DNA of 64,000 bases, from assembly GCF_963422545.1 (NCBI RefSeq), contig NZ_OY730234.1, forward strand, positions 52,145 through 116,144, written 5' to 3'. Each line of letters starts with the position of its first letter. The first letter of the stretch is position 1. Made by a program: the position numbers and the translations under genes. Source of the DNA: an uncultured Flavobacterium sp. (lineage in GTDB: Bacteria > Bacteroidota > Bacteroidia > Flavobacteriales > Flavobacteriaceae). This document shows, piece by piece, positions 8,742-16,470 of this stretch. The notes below the pieces were generated by a model, which saw nothing but the letters and a program-made list of their open reading frames with translations, made no database searches and was not told the origin of the DNA.

Positions 8742-9347
8742 TTATCTAATACTGTCGTGCGCGTGAGTTTGTACGCCATTATTCCATAAAGTTAGAATAT
8801 CTGTAGCAACAGCAGCGCCACTTCCGGCAGCAATGGCTAGTTGACTTCTCCAGCCGGCTAAAGTTCCAATCACATAAATACCGTCGGCTACTTTATGGTC
8901 GTCATTTTTAAGCTGAACACGTTGTTTTTCAGGAAGCGCTTTTTTATGTGGTTCAATATAGTGCATTAAACCTTCGATGTCAAAAGTGTTGGCAGAACCA
9001 ATCCCGACAACGATGTTTTTTGTTTTATAAGAATCTTTGTTGGTAGTTACGGTAAATTCAGGATAAGATCCTTCGACTTTAACAACTTTTTCGTTTGGTA
9101 TTTGTGCAATGTGCGGATAATTTTCGGCTAAATGTTCGATACTTTCAGTGAGTAACTCTGAACCTAATTTGCCTGGCGTTATGCCATAAGCGTTGTAGAA
9201 AATTGCTTCTTGTAAAGAAGAATTCTTTTGATGTGTAAAAACACCGATTTTTTTATCGGTTGCAAAAGCTTTGTTTTTGGCAGATCCTAAAACCAGAGCA
9301 CAAGACATACTCGAAACACCACCGCCAATAAGTAAAACGTCAAACAT
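8742..9347 (-). CDS. FAD/NAD(P)-dependent oxidoreductase, thioredoxin reductase-like
   Basis: A 201-residue flavoprotein. The N-terminal dinucleotide-binding motif is LLIGGGVSSMSCALVLG (residues 5-21), and the C-terminal FAD-binding part is seen in DGIYVIGTLAGWRSQLAIAAGSGAAVA. It has no CxxC redox motif and, at 201 residues, lacks the separate NADPH-binding domain of thioredoxin reductase (about 310 residues), so it is a single-domain family member rather than TrxB. The substrate is unknown. It is translated one base after the small membrane protein gene on the same strand. Confidence 0.85.
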   Translation of the reverse strand: MFDVLLIGGGVSSMSCALVLGSAKNKAFATDKKIGVFTHQKNSSLQEAIFYNAYGITPGKLGSELLTESIEHLAENYPHIAQIPNEKVVKVEGSYPEFTVTTNKDSYKTKNIVVGIGSANTFDIEGLMHYIEPHKKALPEKQRVQLKNDDHKVADGIYVIGTLAGWRSQLAIAAGSGAAVATDILTLWNNGVQTHAHDSIR

Positions 9348-9348
9348 A

Positions 9349-9552
9349 TTATCTGTTATCGTTCATTTTTTCTTCAATTCTTTTTGAAATTCTAAAAATC
9401 AAAAGAATTAAAACTGCACAAAATGAAGCGGCGATTCCAATAAAAGCTACCACACTGTCTCCTTGAAACGGGTTTTTGAAGTCTAGCAACGTAATATTAA
9501 AAACAATTAAAGCTAATGCCAGAAGCACTAATATTGAAGTAAAGATTTTCAT
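9349..9552 (-). CDS. Small membrane protein
   Basis: A 67-residue protein with two hydrophobic segments (about residues 4-24 and 35-55) separated by a short polar loop (LDFKNPFQGDS), ending in a charged tail. I do not recognise a family. It is followed after one base by the flavoprotein gene, so the two are very likely cotranscribed and translationally coupled. Confidence 0.7.
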   Translation of the reverse strand: MKIFTSILVLLALALIVFNITLLDFKNPFQGDSVVAFIGIAASFCAVLILLIFRISKRIEEKMNDNR

Positions 9553-9661
9553 AATGGTTGTTTGTTTGTCTAAAATAATAAAGTAAAACTTTTAGATGTT
9601 AAAGAAATGTCTTCAAGTTGTATTTTAGAAATTTTATGGGGTAAATTTATAAAAATATTTG

Positions 9662-10240
9662 TTAGACGAACAAACCTTTAACATTAGCAGCAAATAATTT
9701 AACAGCAATGGCTAAAAGTATTACTCCAAATGTCTTGCGAACCACGCCAAGTCCGTTTTCTCCTAATAGAGTTTCGATCTTTTTAGAAGATTTCAAAACT
9801 ATATAAACCAGAATGATATTCAATAAAATTGCGATAATAATATTAATGGTATGAAACTGAGATCGAAGTGATAATAAAGTGGTCATGGTTCCCGCTCCGG
9901 CAATCAACGGAAAAGCTAAAGGAACAATAGAAGCAGATCCCGGTTCTTCGTCACGATAGATTCTGATTCCTAAAATCATTTCTAAAGCCAAAAAGAATAA
10001 CACAAAAGATCCTGCGACGGCAAACGAATGAACATCGATACCAATAAGATTTAACAGACCTTCTCCAACAAAAAGAAAAACAATCATTATAGCGCCGGCA
10101 ACGATCGAAGCTTTTTCAGATTCGATGTGTCCAACTTTTGCTCTTAAATTCACAATAATCGGGATAGACCCTACAATGTCAATTACGGCAAAAAGAACCA
10201 TTCCTACGGTGATAATTTCCTTAAAATCAATTTCTAGCAT
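9662..10240 (-). CDS. MarC family integral membrane protein
   Basis: A 192-residue protein with six predicted membrane helices and the MarC/NAAT pattern: FAVIDIVGSIPIIVNL near the start, LEMILGIRIYRDE in the middle, and the conserved PLAFPLIAGAGTMTTLLSL. The family was once linked to antibiotic resistance and is now treated as putative small-molecule transporters, with the substrate unknown. It points away from the DUF3109 gene, with a 400-base repeat-filled gap between them. Confidence 0.9.
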   Translation of the reverse strand: MLEIDFKEIITVGMVLFAVIDIVGSIPIIVNLRAKVGHIESEKASIVAGAIMIVFLFVGEGLLNLIGIDVHSFAVAGSFVLFFLALEMILGIRIYRDEEPGSASIVPLAFPLIAGAGTMTTLLSLRSQFHTINIIIAILLNIILVYIVLKSSKKIETLLGENGLGVVRKTFGVILLAIAVKLFAANVKGLFV

Positions 10241-10416
10241 AATTTTTTTATTTAGTGTTTAGAGATGCGCAAAGGTAGATAATAAAGGTAGGTGTTTTTT
10301 TGATACGATGTATTATTGTTATAAAAACACGGTTTTACAGTTAAAAAAATGATTTTTATAACAATTATTAGCTTCTCTTGCATATTTGCAATGGATTGGG
10401 CTGGTTTTGTTGTGGC

Positions 10417-10565
10417 GTTTTACCGCAAAGCGCGCTAAGATTTAATTTTACTTTACGCATAAAAAACACAAAGTTCGCAAAGCTAGATCAACACAAAGCT
10501 TTACGAACTTTGTGTTTCTTTTGCATATAGTTTATAAATAGACTTTGCGCTCTTTGCGGTAAAAC
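10417..10565. repeat. Nested palindrome of CAAAGTTCGCAAAG type
   Basis: Outer arms GTTTTACCGCAAAG (10417-10430) and its complement (10552-10565) enclose an inner inverted repeat AAACACAAAGTTCG (10464-10477) paired with 10504-10517. Fragments of the same vocabulary (TTTGCGTCTTTGCGAG and similar) recur at 8215, 38518 and 63710. The remainder of 10241-10602 shows no gene. Confidence 0.75.
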
Positions 10566-10607
10566 TTTACAGTAAAATTTAATCTCATTTCATCTGCTTT
10601 CTTTGCT

Positions 10608-10615
10608 TATCTTTG
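10608..10615 (+). promoter_or_regulatory. -7 promoter box of the DUF3109 gene
   Basis: TATCTTTG matches the Bacteroidota -7 consensus TAnnTTTG. Transcription would start near 10621, which rules out the upstream ATG at 10603 and supports the ATG at 10645. Confidence 0.65.
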
Positions 10616-10644
10616 CACTTTATAAATTACAGTATTTTATTATC

Positions 10645-11214
10645 ATGTTTCAATTAGGTAAAACCATTATTTCAGAGGATATTCTTGAAAAAGAATTTGT
10701 GTGCAATTTATCAGCTTGTAAAGGAGCTTGCTGTGTTGATGGAGATGCTGGTGCACCTTTGAATGAAGCAGAAACTAAAATTCTGGAAGAAATTTACCCT
10801 AAAGTAAAACCTTTTTTACGTAAAGAAGGAATCGCTGCGATTGAAGCGCAAGGAACCTGGGTAAAAGGAACCGATGGCGATCTTGAAACGCCACTAATCG
10901 ATAATAAAGATTGTGCTTATGTTATTTTTGACGGCAAAACCGCACTTTGCGGAATCGAGCAAGCTTATAACCAAGGAATCGTAGATTGGAAAAAACCGGT
11001 TTCTTGTCATTTATATCCAATCCGCGTGAAAGACTTTACAGAATTTGCTGCGGTCAATTACGATAAATGGGATATTTGCGATGATGCTTGTTCTTTAGGA
11101 AAAGAATTAGAAGTTCCGGTATATAAATTTGTCAAAGAAGCGCTAATTCGTCGCTTTGGTCAAGACTGGTATTTGGAGCTTGAAAAAGTAGCAGAAGAAC
11201 TTAAAAAATCGTAA
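10645..11214 (+). CDS. DUF3109 family cysteine-rich protein
   Basis: A 189-residue protein from ATG 10645, chosen because the frame upstream crosses the promoter. The family pattern is clear: FVCNLSACKGACCVDGDAGA near residue 20, CAYVIFDGKTALCGIEQA, SCHLYPIRV and WDICDDACSLG. The regularly spaced cysteines suggest a bound zinc or iron-sulfur site, as in the related YkgJ-type proteins. No enzyme activity is known for the family. It stands alone, with about 335 bases before nrdB. Confidence 0.85.
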   Translation: MFQLGKTIISEDILEKEFVCNLSACKGACCVDGDAGAPLNEAETKILEEIYPKVKPFLRKEGIAAIEAQGTWVKGTDGDLETPLIDNKDCAYVIFDGKTALCGIEQAYNQGIVDWKKPVSCHLYPIRVKDFTEFAAVNYDKWDICDDACSLGKELEVPVYKFVKEALIRRFGQDWYLELEKVAEELKKS

Positions 11215-11549
11215 GAATTCGGTAGCCATTACTATTGCTGAGAAGTGTACAGTTTTTGATCGGAAAAATCAAAAAGAAGCTTCGAAAAAACTTTTAAAAA
11301 CAATTAAAATTTCTTGCTTTTTATTCTAAAAAGTCTATATTTTACAGTCCCTTAAGGTGTGAAATACAATATTAAATTACTCATTTACAATATTTTAATT
11401 ATTGTCTGAAAAATATTCCTTTTTCTCCTGTTGTTAAAAACTACATCGAATTGTGAATAAGTTTGGCTTTCATTTTTAGTGATAATTGACAATCTTTGTA
11501 GTCTATTGAATTAGCGAAAATTCAGTACAAAAATTAAACAAAAATTACC
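11215..11549. other. Upstream region of nrdB
   Basis: 335 AT-rich bases without a gene. AATCTTTG near 11490 resembles a -7 box but misses the leading T. I looked for an NrdR-box pair and did not find a convincing one. Confidence 0.5.
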
Positions 11550-12527
11550 ATGTCACAAGTCGAGCCAATATTACAAGAAAACAAAAATCGTTTCGTTATT
11601 TTTCCTATTAAGCATCATGATATTTGGGAATGGTACAAAAAGATGGAGGCTAGTTTTTGGACTGCAGAAGAAATCGATTTACATCAGGATTTGACAGACT
11701 GGAATAATAAGTTAAGTGACGACGAAAGATATTTTATTAAGCATATTTTAGCATTCTTTGCAGCTTCTGACGGAATTGTAAATGAAAACCTTGCTGAGAA
11801 CTTTGTAAATGAAGTTCAATATGCTGAGGCTAAGTTTTTCTATGGTTTCCAGATCATGATGGAGAATATTCATAGTGAAACGTATTCTTTATTAATTGAC
11901 ACTTACGTGAAAGATGAAGCAGAAAAAGCAGAATTGTTTAATGCTTTGGAGGTTTTTCCTGCAATTAAGAAAAAAGCAGACTGGGCTTTAAAATGGATCG
12001 AATCTGATTCGTTTGCAGAAAGACTTATTGCTTTTGCAGCAGTTGAAGGAATTTTCTTTTCAGGTGCTTTCTGTTCTATTTATTGGTTGAAAAAACGTGG
12101 TTTAATGCCAGGTTTAACTTTCTCTAATGAGTTGATTTCTCGTGACGAAGGTGTGCACTGTGATTTTGCAGTACACTTGCACAATCATCACTTGATCAAC
12201 AAAGTCCCAAAAGACAGAATTAAAGAAATTATTGTTGACGCTTTAGATATCGAAAGAGAGTTTGTTACAGAATCTCTTCCGGTAAGTTTAATAGGTATGA
12301 ATGCTACTTTAATGACGCAATATTTAGAATTTGTTGCAGATCGATTATTAGTAGAATTAGGTTGCGAACGTGTGTATGGATCAGCGAATCCGTTTGATTT
12401 CATGGACATGATCTCTCTTCAGGGAAAAACTAATTTCTTTGAAAAACGTGTTGCAGAGTATCAAAAATCAGGTGTAATGAACACAGACAGCGATGCTCAA
12501 AAAATTTCATTCGATGCAGATTTTTAG
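11550..12527 (+). CDS. nrdB: Ribonucleotide reductase, class Ia small subunit
   Basis: A 325-residue radical-generating subunit that makes dNTP precursors together with NrdA. The di-iron ligands and radical site can be followed: Asp74 in AASDGIVNEN, Glu105 and His108 in ENIH, then Tyr112 in SETYS four residues after the histidine, exactly where the radical tyrosine of class Ia enzymes lies. Further ligands are in FAAVEGIFFSG and SRDEGVHCDFA. A tyrosyl-radical enzyme is therefore expected rather than the Tyr-less class Ic type. nrdA follows after 260 bases. Confidence 0.95.
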   Translation: MSQVEPILQENKNRFVIFPIKHHDIWEWYKKMEASFWTAEEIDLHQDLTDWNNKLSDDERYFIKHILAFFAASDGIVNENLAENFVNEVQYAEAKFFYGFQIMMENIHSETYSLLIDTYVKDEAEKAELFNALEVFPAIKKKADWALKWIESDSFAERLIAFAAVEGIFFSGAFCSIYWLKKRGLMPGLTFSNELISRDEGVHCDFAVHLHNHHLINKVPKDRIKEIIVDALDIEREFVTESLPVSLIGMNATLMTQYLEFVADRLLVELGCERVYGSANPFDFMDMISLQGKTNFFEKRVAEYQKSGVMNTDSDAQKISFDADF

Positions 12528-12540
12528 ACAACAAAAAATA

Positions 12541-12570
12541 TTTTTAGCGCGATCTAAGAAACGCTAAAAA
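12541..12570 (+). terminator. Hairpin after nrdB
   Basis: TTTTTAGCG (12541-12549) pairs with CGCTAAAAA (12562-12570), 14 bases after the nrdB stop. It lacks a long T tract on the plus strand, so it may attenuate or stabilise the 3' end rather than terminate fully. More short inverted repeats (GAATC...GATTC, CTGGAA...TTCCAG) fill the rest of the gap to nrdA. Confidence 0.45.
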
Positions 12571-12787
12571 AGAATAACAGTAGATTTTTTAAGATTGAAT
12601 CCTCATCCCAAATCGTCGATTCAATAGCAATTTTTAATGTATTTAAATTCATTTTTCGAATTTGAATCAGACAACTATTGAGAATCCTACAATTCTCAAA
12701 AAATAATTTAAAAACACGCAATGTTTAAGCTCTGGAATTCGTTATTCCAGTGTCTTTCATTTTTTCAATAACTAAAATAGTAAGCTT

Positions 12788-15181
12788 ATGTATGTAGTAA
12801 AAAGAGATGGCCACAAAGAGCCAGTAATGTTTGATAAGATTACGGAAAGAATCAAAAAATTGTGTTACGGCTTAAATGAGCTTGTAGATCCGGTTAAGGT
12901 AGCCATGAGAGTTATCGAAGGATTGTATGATGGGGTTTCAACTTCTGAACTAGATAATCTTGCGGCAGAAACGGCGGCTTCTATGACAATTGCGCATCCT
13001 GATTATGCACAGTTAGCAGCGCGTGTGGCAATTTCAAACCTACATTCAAATACAAAAAAATCGTTCTCAGAGACGATGAAAGATATGTATCATTACGTAA
13101 ATCCAAGAAATGGTCAGGAAGCACCATTACTTTCGGATGAAGTATTTAAAGTAATTCAGGAAAACTCTGCATTCCTGGATTCTCATATTATATATACAAG
13201 AGATTTTAATTACGATTACTTTGGTTTCAAAACTTTAGAGCGTTCGTATTTGTTGAAAATAAACGGAAAAATCGTCGAAAGGCCACAACATATGTTGATG
13301 CGTGTTTCGGTTGGTATTCACTTAGATGATTTAAAATCAGTAATCGAAACGTACGATTTAATGTCTAAAAAGTTCTTTACGCATGCAACGCCAACGTTGT
13401 TTAATGCAGGAACTCCAAAACCTCAAATGTCTTCTTGTTTCCTTTTGGCAATGCAGGACGATAGTATTGATGGTATTTATGATACATTAAAACAAACAGC
13501 AAAAATCTCGCAATCAGCGGGAGGAATTGGACTTTCTATCCATAACGTTCGTGCGACAGGATCTTACATTCGTGGTACAAACGGAACTTCAAACGGAATT
13601 GTTCCAATGTTGAGAGTATTTAACGATACAGCTCGTTATGTAGATCAAGGTGGTGGAAAGCGTAAAGGAAGTTTTGCGATTTACATCGAAACTTGGCATG
13701 CTGATATCTTCGAATTCTTGGATTTAAAGAAAAATACAGGAAAAGAGGAAATGCGTGCAAGAGATTTGTTCTTCGCTATGTGGACTTCAGATTTATTCAT
13801 GAAACGTGTTCAGGAAGATACAACTTGGACTTTAATGTGTCCAAACGAATGTCCTGGATTATATGATGTTTATGGAGAAGAATTCGAAGCATTATATACT
13901 GATTACGAATTTAGAGGAAAAGGTAGAAAAACCATTCGTGCACGTGAATTATGGGAGAAAATCCTTGAATCGCAAATCGAAACAGGAACGCCTTATATGT
14001 TGTACAAAGATGCAGCAAACCGTAAATCAAACCACAAGAATTTAGGAACAATTCGTTCATCAAACTTGTGTACAGAGATTATGGAGTATACTTCTAAAGA
14101 TGAAATCGCGGTTTGTAATTTAGCTTCAATTTCGTTGCCAATGTTTATTGAAAACGGAAAATTTGATCATCAGGCGCTTTACAATGTTACAAAACGCGTA
14201 ACTCGTAACCTGAACAAAGTAATCGACAGAAACTACTATCCAGTAAAAGAAGCTGAAAATTCAAACATGCGTCACCGTCCGGTAGGATTAGGAGTGCAAG
14301 GTTTAGCAGATGCTTTTATTATGTTACGTATGCCGTTTACTAGTGATGAAGCAAAAGCATTAAACCAAGAGATTTTCGAAACATTATATTTTGCTGCTGT
14401 AACCGCATCTATGGAAATGGCAAAAGAAGAAGGACCGTATTCAACTTTCCAAGGTTCTCCAATGTCACAAGGAGAATTCCAATATAACATGTGGGGAATG
14501 AAAGATGAAGAATTATCTGGTCGTTGGGACTGGGCTTCATTAAGAAAAGAAGTAATGGAACATGGAGTACGTAACTCATTATTAGTTGCGCCAATGCCAA
14601 CTGCTTCGACTTCACAAATTTTAGGAAACAACGAAGCTTTCGAGCCATATACATCAAACATTTACACACGTCGTGTATTGTCTGGAGAATTTATCGTAGT
14701 AAACAAACATTTACTGGAAGACTTAGTAAAACTAGGTTTATGGAACGAAGAATTGAAACAAGAAATCATGCGTCATAACGGATCAGTTCAAAATATTGAC
14801 ATTATCCCGCAAGACCTAAAAGACTTGTATAAAACAGTTTGGGAAATGTCGATGAAAGATATTATCGATATGTCACGTCAGAGAGGTTATTTCATTGACC
14901 AATCACAATCGTTGAACTTGTTCATGCAGGACGCAAACTATTCTAAACTTACGTCAATGCACTTCTACGCTTGGCAATCAGGTTTAAAAACGGGAATGTA
15001 TTACCTAAGAACAAAATCAGCAGTTGATGCGATTAAATTCACATTAAATAACGATAAAAAAGAAGAAACAGCACCAACTTTAGTTGCAGAAACTGAATCT
15101 ATTAGTGTTGAGGATTATAAAGCAATGTTGCTTAAAGCTCAAGCTGCAGATCCTGAGGATTGTGAGATGTGCGGTTCTTAA
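12788..15181 (+). CDS. nrdA: Ribonucleotide reductase, class Ia large subunit
   Basis: A 797-residue catalytic subunit that reduces ribonucleoside diphosphates to deoxy forms. It begins with an ATP-cone regulatory domain (MYVVKRDGHKEPVMFDKITE to about residue 90), implying dATP feedback. The active-site cysteines are present: MSSCFLL, SNLCTEI (thiyl-radical cysteine) and AVCNLAS, and the C-terminal tail ends in CEMCGS, the CxxC that passes electrons from thioredoxin or glutaredoxin. The length is typical. It ends at a strong terminator. Confidence 0.96.
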   Translation: MYVVKRDGHKEPVMFDKITERIKKLCYGLNELVDPVKVAMRVIEGLYDGVSTSELDNLAAETAASMTIAHPDYAQLAARVAISNLHSNTKKSFSETMKDMYHYVNPRNGQEAPLLSDEVFKVIQENSAFLDSHIIYTRDFNYDYFGFKTLERSYLLKINGKIVERPQHMLMRVSVGIHLDDLKSVIETYDLMSKKFFTHATPTLFNAGTPKPQMSSCFLLAMQDDSIDGIYDTLKQTAKISQSAGGIGLSIHNVRATGSYIRGTNGTSNGIVPMLRVFNDTARYVDQGGGKRKGSFAIYIETWHADIFEFLDLKKNTGKEEMRARDLFFAMWTSDLFMKRVQEDTTWTLMCPNECPGLYDVYGEEFEALYTDYEFRGKGRKTIRARELWEKILESQIETGTPYMLYKDAANRKSNHKNLGTIRSSNLCTEIMEYTSKDEIAVCNLASISLPMFIENGKFDHQALYNVTKRVTRNLNKVIDRNYYPVKEAENSNMRHRPVGLGVQGLADAFIMLRMPFTSDEAKALNQEIFETLYFAAVTASMEMAKEEGPYSTFQGSPMSQGEFQYNMWGMKDEELSGRWDWASLRKEVMEHGVRNSLLVAPMPTASTSQILGNNEAFEPYTSNIYTRRVLSGEFIVVNKHLLEDLVKLGLWNEELKQEIMRHNGSVQNIDIIPQDLKDLYKTVWEMSMKDIIDMSRQRGYFIDQSQSLNLFMQDANYSKLTSMHFYAWQSGLKTGMYYLRTKSAVDAIKFTLNNDKKEETAPTLVAETESISVEDYKAMLLKAQAADPEDCEMCGS

Positions 15182-15191
15182 TTAAAATAAA

Positions 15192-15219
15192 AAAGACTTC
15201 AATTGCAGTTGAAGTCTTT
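15192..15219 (+). terminator. Intrinsic terminator after nrdA
   Basis: AAAGACTTCAA (15192-15202) and TTGAAGTCTTT (15209-15219) form an 11-bp stem with a six-base loop, 11 bases after the nrdA stop. It is nearly symmetrical. Confidence 0.8.
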
Positions 15220-15353
15220 CTAAGTTGAAATATAGATAATAGAATTGAAGTTCTATTCTATAGCCAAATTTTAATTTGTTTTTCAGACTTCAAATATAAA
15301 ATATTTTGGTAAAAAAAGGACTTCTTTATTGTTAAATATCTAAATTTATAGAT

Positions 15354-15473
15354 ATGAGTGCGAAAAAGACCACGGTTGTGGGAAACAGAAGCGCTGTAAC
15401 TGGAAAGTATGTCACTTCTAGTTATGCAGCACAGCATCCTAAAACTACTGTAAGTATTTCGAAAAAGAAGTAG
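15354..15473 (+). CDS. 39-residue basic small protein (RSxxTGkYVT type)
   Basis: A short ORF starting MSAKKTTVVGNRSAVTGKYV and ending in SISKKK. The pattern N-R-S-A-V-T-G-K-Y-V-T followed by AAQHPKTTV matches a small protein type seen scattered through bacterial genomes and phages (RSxxTGrfVt...hPxTTv). It is strongly basic and has no membrane segment. Function unknown. I call it coding because of that motif, the start placed after an A/T-rich leader, and the T-rich hairpin-like sequence (AGGGAGTTGAATTAATTTAACTCCC) soon after its stop. Confidence 0.6.
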   Translation: MSAKKTTVVGNRSAVTGKYVTSSYAAQHPKTTVSISKKK

Positions 15474-15483
15474 TTTTGATCTA

Positions 15484-15513
15484 GGGAGTTGAATTAATTT
15501 AACTCCCTTTTTT
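15484..15513 (+). terminator. Terminator after the 39-residue gene
   Basis: GGGAGTT (about 15485-15491) pairs with AACTCCC (about 15501-15507) and is followed by a run of Ts. Confidence 0.65.
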
Positions 15514-15570
15514 TAATTTACCGATATCCTGTCGGCTAGGAAGATGATTTTAAATTATATTTTTCTTATT

Positions 15571-15702
15571 ATGTTAGAAGATGATAATCAAAATGGAGGA
15601 AATTCTTCAGGAACATTTAGCAGTGATCCACCACCAACTCCAGTAAGAGATACAAATGATACTCAAATTAGAACTGAAAATGGTACTTATAGTACTAAAT
15701 AA
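15571..15702 (+). CDS. 43-residue Pro/Ser/Asn-rich small ORF
   Basis: An ORF beginning MLEDDNQNGGNSSGTFSSDP, containing DPPPTPVRDTNDTQ and ending in NGTYSTK. It is polar, acidic and likely disordered, with no signal peptide. Bases 15691-15702 overlap the 3' end of the minus-strand membrane protein gene by 8 bases. I do not recognise it. Low-complexity composition and lack of a family make it a weak call. Confidence 0.4.
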   Translation: MLEDDNQNGGNSSGTFSSDPPPTPVRDTNDTQIRTENGTYSTK

Positions 15703-16219
15703 TGCAAAGTGAGTATAATGTTGTTAATAATATTCCAATCAATAATATATATATTGCTGTTTTGAAGTGGTAAATTCTATTTGATTGGAATATTTTATTT
15801 TCTTTAATTGCCTTGTCTAAATTGTATATTCTATTTTTAAGAATAGAAATCTCTTCCCAATCCTTAATGAAAATATCTGAATGAAGTAACTTACTAGGCG
15901 TAGTGCCTTTTGAATATGTAAGATTTGGGTAGATTATCTTTAAAAGAAACCAAATTGAACAAGAGCACACTATAATCAAAAATAAACTTATTTTTATTAT
16001 AGGAGAATTTATTTCTATATCAGGGAATTTACTAACTAAAAAGCCTAGAATAGAAAAGAGTATTACTATTAGTATTTGAAAAATTGTATTTGCTTTATCT
16101 GTAATTATGGTTTGTGACGCTATAGATTCATCTAATGCCATTTCTGCTTCGGATTTTAATAATTTTAAAATTTCAATGTCTTTGATTTTGTCAAGAATTT
16201 GTTTGTGTTCATTTTCCAT
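15695..16219 (-). CDS. Three-helix membrane protein of unknown function
   Basis: A 174-residue protein. An N-terminal charged helical region (residues 1-45) is followed by two close membrane helices (about 47-65 and 75-96), a cytoplasmic stretch with a further predicted helix (100-150), and a C-terminal membrane helix (155-173). The segment DKANTIFQILIVILFSILGF just ahead of the first helix recalls the D-x-K-A motif at the start of SLATT/PycTM-type membrane effectors, but the similarity is too slight for assignment. Base composition is more AT-rich than its neighbours. Confidence 0.6.
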   Translation of the reverse strand: MENEHKQILDKIKDIEILKLLKSEAEMALDESIASQTIITDKANTIFQILIVILFSILGFLVSKFPDIEINSPIIKISLFLIIVCSCSIWFLLKIIYPNLTYSKGTTPSKLLHSDIFIKDWEEISILKNRIYNLDKAIKENKIFQSNRIYHFKTAIYILLIGILLTTLYSLCII

Positions 16220-16376
16220 ATGCTCAAAATTAATATTTATTATTCAAAGAGTTCAAATTATTAAGAAACGTAAATTTTCCATTGGTTAAAAATAATGTTT
16301 TTTGATTTGAAATATATTAATTCAATATAGTATCTCTAAATATCCTCGTTCTAATTATTACCAAAAACTTTTAAAT

Positions 16377-16412
16377 CTTAGAACCTTAGCAACTAAGAAC
16401 CTCAGAACCTTT
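16377..16412. repeat. Repeat family C (CTTAGAACCTTAG)
   Basis: The unit CTTAGAACCTTAGCAACTAA plus GAACCTCAGAACCTTT lies just upstream of the DUF1800 gene. Near-identical units are at 19166-19200 and 43867-43917. They are short tandem-like direct repeats of AGAACCT, not a hairpin. Confidence 0.7.
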
Positions 16413-16470
16413 CCTCCAATTAAACCTTTTGCAAAAAGTAAAGTCTTATTTCTAAACAAATTCCTGCGTT

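Noticed and set aside
11215..11549. NrdR operator before nrdB
   Set aside because: No pair of ACAnTATAT-like boxes at the required spacing is visible.
14272..14661. 129-residue minus-strand frame inside nrdA
   Set aside because: It is a shadow of the strongly conserved nrdA coding frame, as are the other long antisense frames inside aroA, exbB and tyrA.
15695..16219. Prophage or defence island
   Set aside because: Only one membrane protein and two tiny ORFs are present. No integrase, attachment site or nucleotide cyclase is seen, so only a low-key finding is kept.
16377..16412. Repeated AGAACCT units considered as a CRISPR fragment
   Set aside because: There are no regular spacers or cas genes, and the same unit lies singly at 19166 and 43867.
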